Shown: positions 1 through 9,345 of the stretch, one piece after another
How the letters are laid out: the number at the start of each line of letters is the position of its first letter
Numbering within the stretch: position 1 is the first letter of the stretch
Source: Myxococcales bacterium
GTDB lineage: Bacteria > Myxococcota_A > UBA9160 > UBA4427
DNA: 64,000 nt
Direction: 5' to 3'
Assembly: GCA_012959805.1 (NCBI GenBank)
Contig: DUCN01000082.1
Location: forward strand, 124,001-188,000
Program-made: the position numbers and the translations under genes
Notes under the pieces: model-generated
What the model saw: only the letters and a program-made list of their open reading frames with translations
Database searches by the model: none
Told to the model about the DNA's origin: nothing

Positions 1-1
1 G

Positions 2-409
2 AACATCCAGAACCGATACGCCTCATTGGTACGCAACAACTCGGAATTCTGGAACGCGAGCGGCATCAGCGCGAACTTGGGCCTCAAAGGCCTTCGCGTT
101 CACACTGAATCGCTTGAGGCGCTGCTTTCCGGTGGCATCGCGTTTGCCACGCCCGATTCGGCCGGTGCTCAGGTGAAGGCCGGGTCGGTCTTCCAGCTGC
201 ACGCCGAGGCGAAGGAAAAATGGACAAAGTGGGCGGGCGCCGAAGGCGGAAAAAAGAAAACGGACGAGGGACTTCTCTCCCGCATCTTCCACCACCACGA
301 AGACAAGACCGAGGAGGCGGCCGCGGCCGACCACGATCCGGAACAGCCACATCCCGCCGAGCACCCCAAGCATGGCTTCATGCATCGGCTCTTCCACCAC
401 GGGCATTAG
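2..409 (+). CDS. 3' end of PqiB/YebT-like MCE-domain protein (partial)
   Basis: The reading frame is open from the first bases of the window and ends at TAG 407-409, so this is the C-terminal part of a longer protein. The segment 'RYASLVRNNSEFWNASGI' followed by 'LRVHTESLEALLSGGIAFAT' matches the repeated MCE-type unit of PqiB/YebT (LetB-like) proteins. That family forms periplasm-spanning tunnels moving lipids between inner and outer membranes. The last 40 residues are unusual: a His/Glu/Asp-rich low-complexity tail (HHHED, HPAEHPKHGF, LFHHGH) that could bind metal or be disordered. Family call is from motif recall; the start and the upstream pqiA-type partner lie outside the window. Confidence 0.8.
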   Translation, partial: NIQNRYASLVRNNSEFWNASGISANLGLKGLRVHTESLEALLSGGIAFATPDSAGAQVKAGSVFQLHAEAKEKWTKWAGAEGGKKKTDEGLLSRIFHHHEDKTEEAAAADHDPEQPHPAEHPKHGFMHRLFHHGH

Positions 410-504
410 TCGATTCGGGGCGACCGGCGACTTCGGGCGCCACACCTGATTCGATCATCGCGCAGATCGAGTTGTGTCGGAGCGAGTAGATCGTTCTCGT
501 CTCC

Positions 505-933
505 TTAACCCACACTCCCACACCCCGCGCGCCCAAGGTACCCGTTCTCCCCATTCATCCAGCTTCCGATTCGATGTACATCGCCTAACTCCTTGCGGTA
601 AAGGGGCGCAGGGAATACTTGCGCGTTGGGATGGTCAGCCGTCTCTGATCGACTCTGCGCTACGTATTCGAGAAGCCCAAGGCGAAGAAGGTGTGGATGC
701 AGTGGGATTGTCCGAGCTGATGCTGTGTTATTCAGTCGTTGCGTGGGATCCCCCACCTTTACATCGAAGCAGGCGACCCCGTCGACGTCGATGAAGTATC
801 TGAGCTTCGCTTGTGCGATCTCGTTTAGAGGACAGCCTAGACTCAGCATCACTGCCGGGATCCAGAAGCGTTCGGCGTGATCTCCCGATGCCTCGATTCC
901 TAGAACAGCCCTCCGCGACTTTGCTGCCTAGAG
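505..933 (-). pseudogene. Tyrosine site-specific integrase relic
   Basis: The reverse strand reads 'ERFWIPAVMLSLGCPLNEIA', then a stretch ending 'RTIPLHPHLLRLGLLEYV' and a VFP segment. These are the catalytic-domain blocks of phage-type tyrosine recombinases (normally xRxNEI with the catalytic Arg, then a S-x-R-x-IPIH block). The frame is closed upstream by a stop near 934, so the N-terminal arm- and core-binding domains are absent. The C-terminal R-H-Y part degenerates after about residue 85. In the NEI box the expected Arg is replaced (G-C-P-L-N-E-I), so it is catalytically dead as well as truncated. It suggests this edge of the window was once a mobile-element boundary. Confidence 0.7.
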
Positions 934-1024
934 GGTCATATCGACCAACATGTGGATACGAATGCAGCAGGAGCGTTCTGTCGAGGTCCACATCGCGTTG
1001 AATAAGAGTCGATCCCGCAGAGCA

Positions 1025-2035
1025 CTAATTGACCTCTAAAGACAGCCATAACCTCAGTAAATGCCGCTGGCGCGCCGGGGCTGTGTGATCCTCATAGCGT
1101 GTGCGCGAATGCACGATCGTATGGTTCGAGACGAACTGCATGTCGCCTGGTTTGAGCCACATGTCGAGATGGAATTCCGGCGACGCGGCGAGGGCGTCGT
1201 ACCGATCCAGCAGACGAATGTGGGTTGCCGGAAGCGAGCCGATTTCTTCCAGCCGCTGCGCGGACCGGAAATACTCGCTGTGATAGAAAGTGCGAAGGAC
1301 GCCATCCCTGCCGTAGCGGCAGGGCTGCAATAAGGCATGGCCTGGCTGGCCCGGTCGGTGCTCGCCTCTTAGATCAAGAGCAAAGCCGTCAAAGAGTGTT
1401 TCGGCCAACGCACTGTCTTCTTCGTAGAGTGCGTTCCAGATTGCAACGGAGCTGGCGATTCGACTCTGTCCTCCGCTCCGCGCGGTCTGGAGACAGAGGA
1501 GGCCAACCACGTCCGCGGCGTCACAATGAAAATTGATGTTGCTGGGGGTCCGGTATAGGCGAACGTTAGGCGAGTCGCTTTGCTCGCCGTAGTCCTTCAC
1601 GTGGCCGAGTAGTTCGCCGTCGGGATTCTGGGCACCGGGCAGGCCCAGCTGATGACCAATGGCCCAGAATGCCAAAGCGCTTCGGGATTCACCCCAGGCT
1701 TGGACCGGAAGTCCCGAGACGAGGACAAATCCGCAGCCGTGCATTAGCCGAGACTGCCAATCCCGGCATTTTTGGGAGAGATGGGGGAGGTGAAGTCTGG
1801 ACTGGGTGATCGACTCGAGTGGAATGTTTTCGATACGGAGTCGCGAAAGTTCTCGATCGAGTTCTTCGAGATCGGCGGGCTCGAGTTCGACATGCCAAGC
1901 GGATTGATGCTCACGCATGTCGGAGCCACGCCAAACCGCCGGGGACTCAATGGGCGCGCCAGGGAGCCCCGAATGGTCCCGTGTGAAGTAGTGAATAGAT
2001 TGCTCGCGAAAACTGCGATAGGGCGAATCGCTCAT
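1025..2035 (-). CDS. TauD/TfdA-family Fe(II)/2-oxoglutarate-dependent dioxygenase
   Basis: A 336-residue protein of the taurine/2,4-D dioxygenase fold. The iron-binding HxD lies near residue 169 in 'NFHCDAAD', the distal His near residue 305 in 'SNHTIVHSRTRYED', and the 2-oxoglutarate-binding Arg near the C-terminus in 'RHLLRLWLSLEV'. Such enzymes hydroxylate small organic acids or clip C-S, C-O or C-N bonds; the substrate cannot be read from sequence. The ATG at 2033-2035 is preferred over an in-frame TTG six codons upstream; neither has a strong ribosome site. Together with the paralogue at 28234-29274 the window holds two of these genes. Downstream neighbour is the integrase relic, upstream is asd. 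Confidence 0.85.
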   Translation of the reverse strand: MSDSPYRSFREQSIHYFTRDHSGLPGAPIESPAVWRGSDMREHQSAWHVELEPADLEELDRELSRLRIENIPLESITQSRLHLPHLSQKCRDWQSRLMHGCGFVLVSGLPVQAWGESRSALAFWAIGHQLGLPGAQNPDGELLGHVKDYGEQSDSPNVRLYRTPSNINFHCDAADVVGLLCLQTARSGGQSRIASSVAIWNALYEEDSALAETLFDGFALDLRGEHRPGQPGHALLQPCRYGRDGVLRTFYHSEYFRSAQRLEEIGSLPATHIRLLDRYDALAASPEFHLDMWLKPGDMQFVSNHTIVHSRTRYEDHTAPARQRHLLRLWLSLEVN

Positions 2036-2097
2036 GATTGAGATCGAATGCAATTATGATTCATGACGATGACCGGCCGAATGGAGGGATGTGTCGA

Positions 2098-3219
2098 TCA
2101 GTCACGCCCGCGCAGGATCGAGAGAATTCGCCGAAGCGGTTCCGCTGCCCCCCACAAGAGTTGATCACCCACGGTAAAGGCGCCGAGGTAGTCATCGCCG
2201 AGGCGCAATTTTCGAATGCGTCCAATCGGGATGTCGAGGCTTCCTGTCACCGCGGCCGGTGAGAGTTTGGCGCGAGTGGACTCGATGTCGTTGTGCACAA
2301 CGTGAACCCAACTGTTCGCGGCGTCGAGAATGCTCTCGACGTCTCGAATTGGAACATCGCTTCGGAGTTTGATTGTGAAGGCCTGGCTGTGGCAGCGCAT
2401 AACTCCGATGCGAACACAGATTGAATCGATCGGGATCGGCGCGCTCGATCGCCCCAAGATCTTGTTTCCCTCGGAAAAGGCTTTCCATTCTTCGCGGGTG
2501 TCACCGGCTTCCATGCCTGTATCAATCCAGGGAATCAAACTCCCGGCCAATGGCACACCAATCTGGTCGACCGGGAAGCCCTCGTGCCGGAGTGTTTCGC
2601 TCACGCGGCGGTCGAGTGGTCCGATCCCGCCGTTCGGGTCGGCGAGTAGTGCACGACTCTCGTCACCGATCGTGGCCATCTGGCCGATCAGTTCGCGCAT
2701 CTGTCGAGCGCCTCCGCCCGATGCGGCTTGATAGGTCATGCAGGTCATCCACTCGATCAAATCTTCCTTGAAGAGACCATCGAGGGCGAGGAGCATCAGG
2801 CTGACGGTGCAGTTGCCGCCAATGAAATTGCGGATTCCAGATTCGATTCCGGCGTCGATTACCGAGCGATTGACCGGATCGAGTGCGATCACGCTGTCTT
2901 CGTCCAGGCGCTTTTCCCGTGCGGCATCAATCCAATAGCCGGACCAGCCCTGCTCTCGAAGCTGTGGCAGTACCTGCTTGGTGTAGTCGCCACCTTGGCA
3001 AGTGATAATCGCGTCGTGTTGGCGCAATGAGGCGATGTCATAGGCATCGGCCAGCGGAGCCGATCCAGAACCCACGTCGGGGCCGGAATCGCCAACTTGG
3101 CTGGTCGTATAGAAGGTGGTCTGGATCCCCGCGAAATCGCCTTCGGCGCGCATGCGCTCGAGCAGTACGGTGCCCACCATCCCTCGCCAACCAATGATTG
3201 CGACTTGTTCAATTTTCAT
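2098..3219 (-). CDS. asd: Aspartate-semialdehyde dehydrogenase
   Basis: A 373-residue protein matching the Gram-negative Asd length. It reduces aspartyl-4-phosphate to aspartate semialdehyde with NADPH, the branch point to lysine/diaminopimelate, threonine and methionine. Seen: N-terminal NADP-binding 'IGWRGMVG' right after the start, the active-site cysteine in 'GGNCTVSLMLLALDGL', and 'CMTYQAASGGGARQM'. The longer reading frame runs back to 3375, but the extra 52 residues are not Asd-like, so ATG 3217-3219 is taken as the start. No aspartokinase or other amino-acid gene is nearby, so it is an isolated housekeeping gene. The roughly 370 bp to the next plus-strand gene must hold its promoter; no clear -35/-10 pair was found. 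Confidence 0.93.
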   Translation of the reverse strand: MKIEQVAIIGWRGMVGTVLLERMRAEGDFAGIQTTFYTTSQVGDSGPDVGSGSAPLADAYDIASLRQHDAIITCQGGDYTKQVLPQLREQGWSGYWIDAAREKRLDEDSVIALDPVNRSVIDAGIESGIRNFIGGNCTVSLMLLALDGLFKEDLIEWMTCMTYQAASGGGARQMRELIGQMATIGDESRALLADPNGGIGPLDRRVSETLRHEGFPVDQIGVPLAGSLIPWIDTGMEAGDTREEWKAFSEGNKILGRSSAPIPIDSICVRIGVMRCHSQAFTIKLRSDVPIRDVESILDAANSWVHVVHNDIESTRAKLSPAAVTGSLDIPIGRIRKLRLGDDYLGAFTVGDQLLWGAAEPLRRILSILRGRD

Positions 3220-3586
3220 GATGGGACATTGATTAGCAAAATGAAAAAGATAGAGCGACTCCGATAGGCCGACCCATGTGAAACCAAATCGTGTCGAATT
3301 GGCACTGGTCGCCGAATAGATGCGTGCGATGACGGGCGTGTTGTGAAGCGGGGTAGTCGGGCCTACTGCTGGCATGTGGCCCCGCGGGTTGTACCCTCCC
3401 GCTCACTCGGGGACCAGCCGAGTTTAATTCACACGGAGTCGTGAACGTGCGGGGGAAATCTCTCCGACCGGCGACGCAAGATGGGGGTGTCACGTGGTTG
3501 GAATGCAGCACGCGTTAGGCGAAAGCGATAGTCATGCGGTCGGTCGGATTGAGCGCAGCGCGACTCCGTCGTGCTGGGGATTCTGG

Positions 3587-4630
3587 ATGCATCGGTCGGC
3601 CGTGTTGGCTCTTGCCACGTTGGTTCTTGGTGGGACGGGTTGTGTTTCGCCGCGTGTCTTGAACATTGATGCCTATCAGGACGTTCCGATAAATCGAGTT
3701 GTGCCTTATCCGACCATGGAAGAGCTGGCGGATCGTGCGTTCGAGATCGTGATCGTAGACCGGCCGTCGCCAGGCATCGACGACCGCAGGCTCGAGACCG
3801 CGAGAGCGCAGATGCGCCGCGGTCTCGAGAAGATCTCGACGAATGCGGGCGCCGTGGTCATCGACCGCAAGCTTCAGGACCTGAGCGAGCAGCGAACGGA
3901 AGGAGCCCCTGCTGAATTGCCCGGGCGACGAAATGCGTCGGTGACGGACGCTGACTATGCCTTGGCTGCGCGATTCTCGGTCTATCGCTATTCCTCGACC
4001 TGGACCAAGCCCTCCAAGTTCCTTTGGCAATCCGAAAAACACGTTGCTGGCAAGCCGGGCCATTGTCTCCATCGGGTCGAAGTCGAGGTCGACGTGCAGG
4101 TCATCAAGATGGGGACCAACGACAATATCGAGCGGACCTTTGTTCTCGAGCATCAAGTCGAGCAAACGAACAAGGACCTTGATCCGGCATGTACTATTGC
4201 ACCGGTGACGCTGAATGTCCTATTCGAAACAGTGCTCGACGATGTACTCGTCTGCTTGAAGCGACCTCTCAGCGCTCGCCTAGCACCGCGCGGCCACACT
4301 TCCGCCCATCGAAAAGCGCCAGAGGCCGAGCGTCATCTCTATCTCATCTCGCTTGGTTCGCGGCAGGGGATTCTGCCCGGTGACACCGTCGAAATTCGTC
4401 GTGAGCAGCGATCCCAGAGTCCGACCGGGGAGGAGGAACGCACCGAGCGCGTGCTCACACTTGGGCGAGTCAGCGATCAGGTCATGGCCGAATCTTCGTG
4501 GGTGGCCTTCGATCCGTCCAAGGTCGATGGTGAGATCCTCGATGGTGATGTCGTTCGCCCGCGCGACGATCAGAGTCTTTTGTCGAGTCTGTCCGGGCCG
4601 AACTGTGGCTCGATACTCGAGCAGAGGTGA
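3587..4630 (+). CDS. Putative exported lipoprotein, unknown function
   Basis: A 347-residue protein. ATG 3587 gives a short signal sequence 'MHRSAVLALATLVLGGTGC' ending in a lipobox-like LGGTGC, so it is probably lipid-anchored in the envelope. The frame is open further upstream, but those residues are not signal-like. The mature part is charged and soluble-looking; a segment around residues 245-310 ('LYLISLGSRQGILPGDTVEI') resembles the repeat found in curli-assembly or flagellar-assembly T-type outer-membrane lipoproteins, but this is only a resemblance. No operon partner: asd is divergent, and the next gene is another small lipoprotein on the opposite strand. Confidence 0.65.
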   Translation: MHRSAVLALATLVLGGTGCVSPRVLNIDAYQDVPINRVVPYPTMEELADRAFEIVIVDRPSPGIDDRRLETARAQMRRGLEKISTNAGAVVIDRKLQDLSEQRTEGAPAELPGRRNASVTDADYALAARFSVYRYSSTWTKPSKFLWQSEKHVAGKPGHCLHRVEVEVDVQVIKMGTNDNIERTFVLEHQVEQTNKDLDPACTIAPVTLNVLFETVLDDVLVCLKRPLSARLAPRGHTSAHRKAPEAERHLYLISLGSRQGILPGDTVEIRREQRSQSPTGEEERTERVLTLGRVSDQVMAESSWVAFDPSKVDGEILDGDVVRPRDDQSLLSSLSGPNCGSILEQR

Positions 4631-5155
4631 TCACGGTTTGACGTCTGCGATTATCGCGGTCCAGTCGACTACAGCTCGATCGAACTTTCAAGGATCTGGG
4701 CCGCTTCGGAATTCTCATGACGATCGTCCAAGGCCTGGCGGCGAGCACGCGCGGAATCAGCGCTCGAATTCCGCCAGCCAACGAGATCAATTTCGCAACC
4801 GTGTTGCCGCCGGGTTCGCGCAGCGAAAAGCTCGATCGAATGCGCGCGACGTAACGACTCACCAGCCCGGGTCTATTACCTCGGAGCGGATATCGATGCA
4901 TACGTTGTCGTCATCCGCGTACTCCCCACTTCGAATGGAGAGCTTGGGCGTGATCAAATGTTGGCTGCAGTGCATTGATGAGTGCGACGAGATTGGCCAC
5001 GCGATCTCGATCGTGGGCCACCCGCTGGAGTGCAAGCAGGCGACCGAGCGCGTTTGACTGGCGTCGCCTAATCGTCGATTGGCGTGGCCGGGGGCATCAT
5101 TCAGTTCGAACGCGGAGTCGCGAATGAGACGTTGTCGGTCGATCTAAACTTCGAC
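4631..5155. other. Region without a convincing gene
   Basis: About 520 bp between two convergent lipoprotein genes. All longer frames here are antisense or frame shadows with no recognisable domain. A 45-codon frame at 4717-4854 (starting MTIVQGLAASTRG) has no ribosome site and no known motif. No hairpin with a T-run was found. Confidence 0.5.
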
Positions 5156-5554
5156 TCAGAAGAGTTTGTCGATTCCGATTGAACGCGTGGGATCCCAATT
5201 GCTGAACCGGGTTCCGAGTACGTGAGTTTCAATCACGTATTCAAGCTCTTCTGTACTTGTTCCGTAGACTTCCCGATAGACGCTGCGAAGCCGGCTCTCC
5301 ACCGAAAGGGAGAGCCGAGCCGCGACGTCCGTGAGTGCATGGTGCGTCGCCTGTTTGAGGGATTTGCCGGATCCAAGGCCGACGCTCTTTGTGCGGTTTG
5401 CATGAATAGTACTGGTGAGAGTCCATGATGACGTCGATCCGAGACGAACCGCGCCAGGTTGTGCTGAAACATCGGGCCGCATGGCTTGAATACTGGGGCA
5501 GGGGGTGCAGCCGGTTTGTATCAGGACGAGGCAAAGCAGAATAAGTACGGGCAT
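5156..5554 (-). CDS. Small LPP20-like lipoprotein
   Basis: A 132-residue protein. ATG 5552-5554 gives the signal sequence 'MPVLILLCLVLIQTGCTPC', a lipoprotein-type leader with the cysteine near residue 16. The mature part has 'GLGSGKSLKQATHHALTDVA' followed by 'ARLSLSVESRLRSVYREVYG'. This pattern of a Gly-rich turn, repeated Ala-helix and SxV strand is typical of LPP20-type outer-membrane lipoproteins of unknown function. LPP20 proteins are often longer, so the C-terminal end at 'GIDKLF' may be a natural short form or a truncation. The in-frame upstream extension (28 residues, Arg-rich) is not signal-like and was excluded. Confidence 0.6.
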   Translation of the reverse strand: MPVLILLCLVLIQTGCTPCPSIQAMRPDVSAQPGAVRLGSTSSWTLTSTIHANRTKSVGLGSGKSLKQATHHALTDVAARLSLSVESRLRSVYREVYGTSTEELEYVIETHVLGTRFSNWDPTRSIGIDKLF

Positions 5555-5695
5555 CGAGCGTGGTGCCCGGGACCGTCGCGAAGAGTGATGTCCGCGCTGG
5601 CATCGTTGGTGGGGCCTTGATGCCGCAGGATATCTCAAGGGTCGTTGGCATCGTGTCGGGCTGTTCGGCGGTGCGTCCGGGTCAGGGTGACGGCC

Positions 5696-6445
5696 TTATG
5701 AACGTCCGGACGCCTCATCCTTTAGCGCCATGCTCGCTGCGCGCTCATTTGCCATCGCCTCCGACATGCTATGTCGGGCACCGAAATGCAACGCACGCTT
5801 GGCATGACGCAGAACGATCGGGTCGATTTCCGCCATTTGTTGCGCCATTTCGATCGCTCGGGGAAGGACTTCGTCGCTTGCGACCGTAAGGTTCACGAGA
5901 CCGATTTCGGCTGCCTCCACGCCAAGAATTTTCTTCCCGGTCAAAACGAGTTCCTGGGCCCGCGCCATACCGACGAGGTTGGGTAGAAGATGGGTCGATC
6001 CGAGGCCTGGCAGGATCCCCAACCGAGTAAACACAAAACCAAGCTTGGCATCTTTCGCCGCGACGCGGATGTCGCAGGGCATCACCATCGTCATGCCGAC
6101 GCCAATCGCATGACCGTTGATCGCGGCGATCAGCGGTTTTGGGTATTCGAGCATCTCGAGGGGGAGTTTTTGTAAGAAGTCCTCCTCGCCAAGTCGCGGG
6201 CCACGGGATGCGTTTTCGCCTTGCTGGTGGGACTTGAGATGTTCGAGGTCGACACCGGCACAGAAGGCGCGACCCGCCCCGGTGAGAATGACGACGCGAA
6301 TCGAATCGTCGTCTCGGAGCGTGCGGAGAACATGGGTGACCTCGTCGCCCATTTCGGTGGTATAGGCATTCAGCTTCTCGGGGCGATTGAGCGTGACGGT
6401 TGCGATGCCGTCGGTCTCTTCCAGGAGGACGCTCGTCAAACTCAT
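5696..6445 (-). CDS. Enoyl-CoA hydratase/isomerase (crotonase family)
   Basis: A 249-residue crotonase-fold protein. Seen: 'VTLNRPEKLNAYT' at the N-terminus, oxyanion-hole strands 'GAGRAFCAGVDLEHL' and 'AINGHAIGVGMTMVMPCDIR', then 'FTRLGILPGLGSTHLLP'. Hydrates or isomerises 2-enoyl-CoAs in beta-oxidation-type pathways; the precise substrate is unknown. The start ATG is immediately adjacent to the stop of the acyl-CoA ligase (6446-6448), so the two are translationally coupled in one operon. It is the last gene of the minus-strand catabolic run. Confidence 0.88.
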   Translation of the reverse strand: MSLTSVLLEETDGIATVTLNRPEKLNAYTTEMGDEVTHVLRTLRDDDSIRVVILTGAGRAFCAGVDLEHLKSHQQGENASRGPRLGEEDFLQKLPLEMLEYPKPLIAAINGHAIGVGMTMVMPCDIRVAAKDAKLGFVFTRLGILPGLGSTHLLPNLVGMARAQELVLTGKKILGVEAAEIGLVNLTVASDEVLPRAIEMAQQMAEIDPIVLRHAKRALHFGARHSMSEAMANERAASMALKDEASGRS

Positions 6446-8095
6446 TCAGACTGCTCCGTTTGTTTTGGAACTCGTGTCAGCGAGAATTGTCGCTGCAAGT
6501 TCCCGCAACTCGAATTTCAGGACCTTACCTGAGGCATTGCTCGGAAGTTCGGATACGACTTCGATGAATCGCGGCACTTTGAAGTTTGCCATGTGCTCGC
6601 GACTCCAGGCGATGAGTTCCGCCGAGTCGAGGAGGGCGCCGGGGTTGGGGATGACAAACGCCATCCCGACTTCACCCATTCTTTCGTCGGGTACGCCGAT
6701 GACGGCGGCGGCAGCAACACCGGGATGGTCGAATAGATGGTTCTCGACCTCGGCCGGGTAGACGTTGAAGCCACCCATAATGAACATGTCCTTGATGCGA
6801 TCGGTGATCTTGAGGTAGCCCTCGGCGTTCATCACGCCGATATCGCCGGTGTGTAACCAGCCACTGGAGTCGATGGCCTTCGCGGTTTCGGCCGGATCTT
6901 TGAAGTATCCCTGCATGACGTTGTATCCGCGTACCCAGACTTCGCCGGGCTCGCCACGCGAAACTTCCATTCCTTCGGAATCGACGCACAACACCTCCGT
7001 GTCGGGAATCGCGCAGCCATCGGAGTTTGCAATGACCTCCGGGTCGTCGCCTTGTTTACAGGCGGTCACTGTTCCGCAGCTCTCGGTGAGCCCGTAGGCC
7101 TTGATGACGGATTCGAAGCCGAGTTCGTTGCGCATACGACGAACGAGTTCGACCGGGGTTGGCGCGGCACCGGTGACCGCGAGGCGCAGAGATGACGTGT
7201 CGTATTGATCTCGCCCGGAGAAGCTGAGAAGGGATTGGTAGATCGCGGGTGGGCCGGGAAGAACGCTGATCCTTTCATTTTGAATCCGCTCGAGTACGGC
7301 GGCAACATCAAAGACCAGATGGGGGAGCGCTGTCGCGCCATGGATCAGACACGCCAGCCAGCCGGCCTTATAACCAAATGAGTGAAAGAAGGGCGCCACG
7401 ATCAGATATCGGTCACCCGGTACGAGGCCGACATTCTGCCCCCACACATCGAAGACCTTGAGGTTCTGTCCGTGAGCTGTCATGACGGCTTTGGGGTTGC
7501 CTGTCGTGCCGGACGTAAACAAGAAGTCGGAGAGGTCTCCGGGCGCCACCTGGGCGGCTCGTTTTTCTGCATCCTTCGCTCGAACCGATTCGCCTTTCGA
7601 AAGGAAGGTCGACCATGTGAATCGCATTGGGCTTTCGCCCTCGCTCAGGTCTTCGCCATCGAGCTGGATGATGCATTGGAGATGGGTCAGATCCTGGCGC
7701 GCGATCTCCTCGGTGTAATTGACATCGAGGAAATTGCCAGCGGTGCACACGAACTTGGCCTCACTCTTTTCGAGGACATAACAGGCTTCGCTGGCCTTGA
7801 ATCGAGTGTTTAGGGTGACAAGGATGGCCCCGGCGGATTGAAGCCCGAGCGCCGCGATGATCCATCGAGCACTATTGGGTGCCCAGATGCCCACGCGATC
7901 ACCGGATTCAACGCCCAATGCCATGAAGGCCCGGGTCGCCTCCTCAACACAGGCTGCGAGCTGCTCGAAAGAGGTGGACTCACCATTTTCCTCGATTGCA
8001 GAGGAGCTTGGCCAGAGCTCGGCTGCCCGCCAGAGTGTGCGTGGGATCGTCATCGCATCCCAGACGAGCTTCTCCTTCAAGGATTCAGAGGACAT
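6446..8095 (-). CDS. Acyl-CoA synthetase, AMP-forming (FadD3-like)
   Basis: A 549-residue ANL-superfamily ligase of normal length. It activates a carboxylic acid to its CoA thioester via an acyl-adenylate. Seen: P-loop 'DFLFTSGTTGNPKAV' near residues 190-204, 'KAYGLTESCGTVT' in the middle, 'GWLHTGDIGVMNAEGYLKI' and 'DRIKDMFIMGGFNVYPAEVE' in the C-terminal hinge region, and the catalytic Lys region 'LPSNASGKVLKFELRE' at the end. Overall pattern is like the medium-chain/steroid-ring acid ligases (FadD3, FadD17 groups); substrate assignment is inference. It directly abuts the crotonase gene downstream and is 69 bp from the thiolase gene upstream. Confidence 0.88.
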   Translation of the reverse strand: MSSESLKEKLVWDAMTIPRTLWRAAELWPSSSAIEENGESTSFEQLAACVEEATRAFMALGVESGDRVGIWAPNSARWIIAALGLQSAGAILVTLNTRFKASEACYVLEKSEAKFVCTAGNFLDVNYTEEIARQDLTHLQCIIQLDGEDLSEGESPMRFTWSTFLSKGESVRAKDAEKRAAQVAPGDLSDFLFTSGTTGNPKAVMTAHGQNLKVFDVWGQNVGLVPGDRYLIVAPFFHSFGYKAGWLACLIHGATALPHLVFDVAAVLERIQNERISVLPGPPAIYQSLLSFSGRDQYDTSSLRLAVTGAAPTPVELVRRMRNELGFESVIKAYGLTESCGTVTACKQGDDPEVIANSDGCAIPDTEVLCVDSEGMEVSRGEPGEVWVRGYNVMQGYFKDPAETAKAIDSSGWLHTGDIGVMNAEGYLKITDRIKDMFIMGGFNVYPAEVENHLFDHPGVAAAAVIGVPDERMGEVGMAFVIPNPGALLDSAELIAWSREHMANFKVPRFIEVVSELPSNASGKVLKFELRELAATILADTSSKTNGAV

Positions 8096-8164
8096 TCACG
8101 AGGGCTCCGGGGATGAGGCGCGACATGACGGGGTACTCCGATCGAGTTTCGCGAACCATTCGAC

Positions 8165-9331
8165 TTAGAGTCGCCCAAGCAAGGCGATCCCGCAGGCTGT
8201 TGGATGGCCGCCAATGTTATGCGAGAGCGCCAGCTTTCCGTCGATGTTGGGGATCTGCCGCTTGCCCGCCTGGCCTCGAAGCTGTAGAACGTTCTCGTAG
8301 ATCATTCGCACGCCGGTGGCCCCGGTCGGATGTCCGAAGGTCTTTAGGCCGCCGTCAGTATTGACGGGAAGGCTGCCGCTGCGCTCAAAGGTTCCGTCCG
8401 CGATATGTTCTTTCGCGCTGCCCTTTTCACAGAACCCGAGGTCTTCGTAGGTCAGGAGTTCGGTCAAGGAAAAACAATCGTGGACTTGAGCGATGCCGAT
8501 CTCTTCGGGGCAATTCGTGATTCCCGCCATTTCGTAAACATCGTCTCGCGCCCAGGCCGTCGGCTTCCAGGATAGGAAATCGTGATTTGGATCTTTCTGT
8601 GGATTTGGTCCCGAGCGAACAGTCACGCCTTTGATGGCAATTGGGTCGCTTGGATGTCGGCTCGCCAGATCGCTTCGGGAAAGCACGACGGCCGAAGCGC
8701 CATCGGTCTGTGCGGCCGAGTCATAGAGCCCGAAGGGCCAGGATATGATTCGAGCCTTGAAATAGTCTTCTTCGGTAATGGTCCGTTTCAGAAACGACTT
8801 GGGTGCAAGGCATCCGTTCGCGTGATTCTTGATCGCGATCTTGGCAAGATCCTGCCGGGTCGCTCCGTATTTCTTGAAATAGGTCGCCGCGGCGAGTGAA
8901 AACCAGCCCGCCGGGGTCTGTGGAAGATCTCGAACGCGGTCGACGACGACGGAAGGACCGGAAACGCCTCGATCCTTTGGCTTGTCGTAGCCCACCACCA
9001 GGACCCGATCGTAGAGTCCGGCTGCGATTGACAGCACGCCGAGGCGGATCAGGTCGGTTCCCGTCGCACAGTAATTCGTTGCGAAGGTGACGGGTTTGTT
9101 GAAAAGCTTGAGGGCGTCGGCGCACTCGTGAGGGCCTTTGTTCGAGTAGATCGATCCGGTGAAGACGGCATCAATTTCTTCTTGGGGCTTTTCGATTCCG
9201 GCGTCAGCGTAGGCTTCATAGGCGGCGTCAACGATCATGTCCGCCGCCGACTGATTCCAGTTCTCGCCGAACTGACAACAGCCGACGCCGACGATGGAGA
9301 CCTTGTCTCGGATTGAGTCTTTCCTGGCCAT
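8165..9331 (-). CDS. Thiolase-family protein, SCP-x/lipid-transfer type
   Basis: A 388-residue thiolase-fold enzyme with the nucleophilic cysteine in 'FATNYCATGTDLIR', the His loop 'VHDCFSLTELL', the conserved 'GGLKTFGHPTGATG' and the C-terminal 'GGHPTACGIALLG'. It is of the sterol-carrier-protein thiolase class, which cleaves 3-ketoacyl-CoAs or, with a DUF35 partner, acts as a retro-aldolase on branched side chains. The upstream gene (14 bp away) encodes a DUF35-containing protein, the partner expected for the second role. A purine-rich ribosome site precedes ATG 9329-9331. Whether it is a thiolase or aldolase is not decidable by eye. Confidence 0.87.
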   Translation of the reverse strand: MARKDSIRDKVSIVGVGCCQFGENWNQSAADMIVDAAYEAYADAGIEKPQEEIDAVFTGSIYSNKGPHECADALKLFNKPVTFATNYCATGTDLIRLGVLSIAAGLYDRVLVVGYDKPKDRGVSGPSVVVDRVRDLPQTPAGWFSLAAATYFKKYGATRQDLAKIAIKNHANGCLAPKSFLKRTITEEDYFKARIISWPFGLYDSAAQTDGASAVVLSRSDLASRHPSDPIAIKGVTVRSGPNPQKDPNHDFLSWKPTAWARDDVYEMAGITNCPEEIGIAQVHDCFSLTELLTYEDLGFCEKGSAKEHIADGTFERSGSLPVNTDGGLKTFGHPTGATGVRMIYENVLQLRGQAGKRQIPNIDGKLALSHNIGGHPTACGIALLGRL

Positions 9332-9345
9332 CTCTTCTTCGCTTC

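Noticed and set aside
3220-3375. 52-residue N-terminal extension of Asd
   Set aside because: Asd begins with its NADP-binding strand directly after the start; the extension has no similarity.
4717-4854. 45-codon frame MTIVQGLAASTRG
   Set aside because: No ribosome site, no motif and low confidence of coding.
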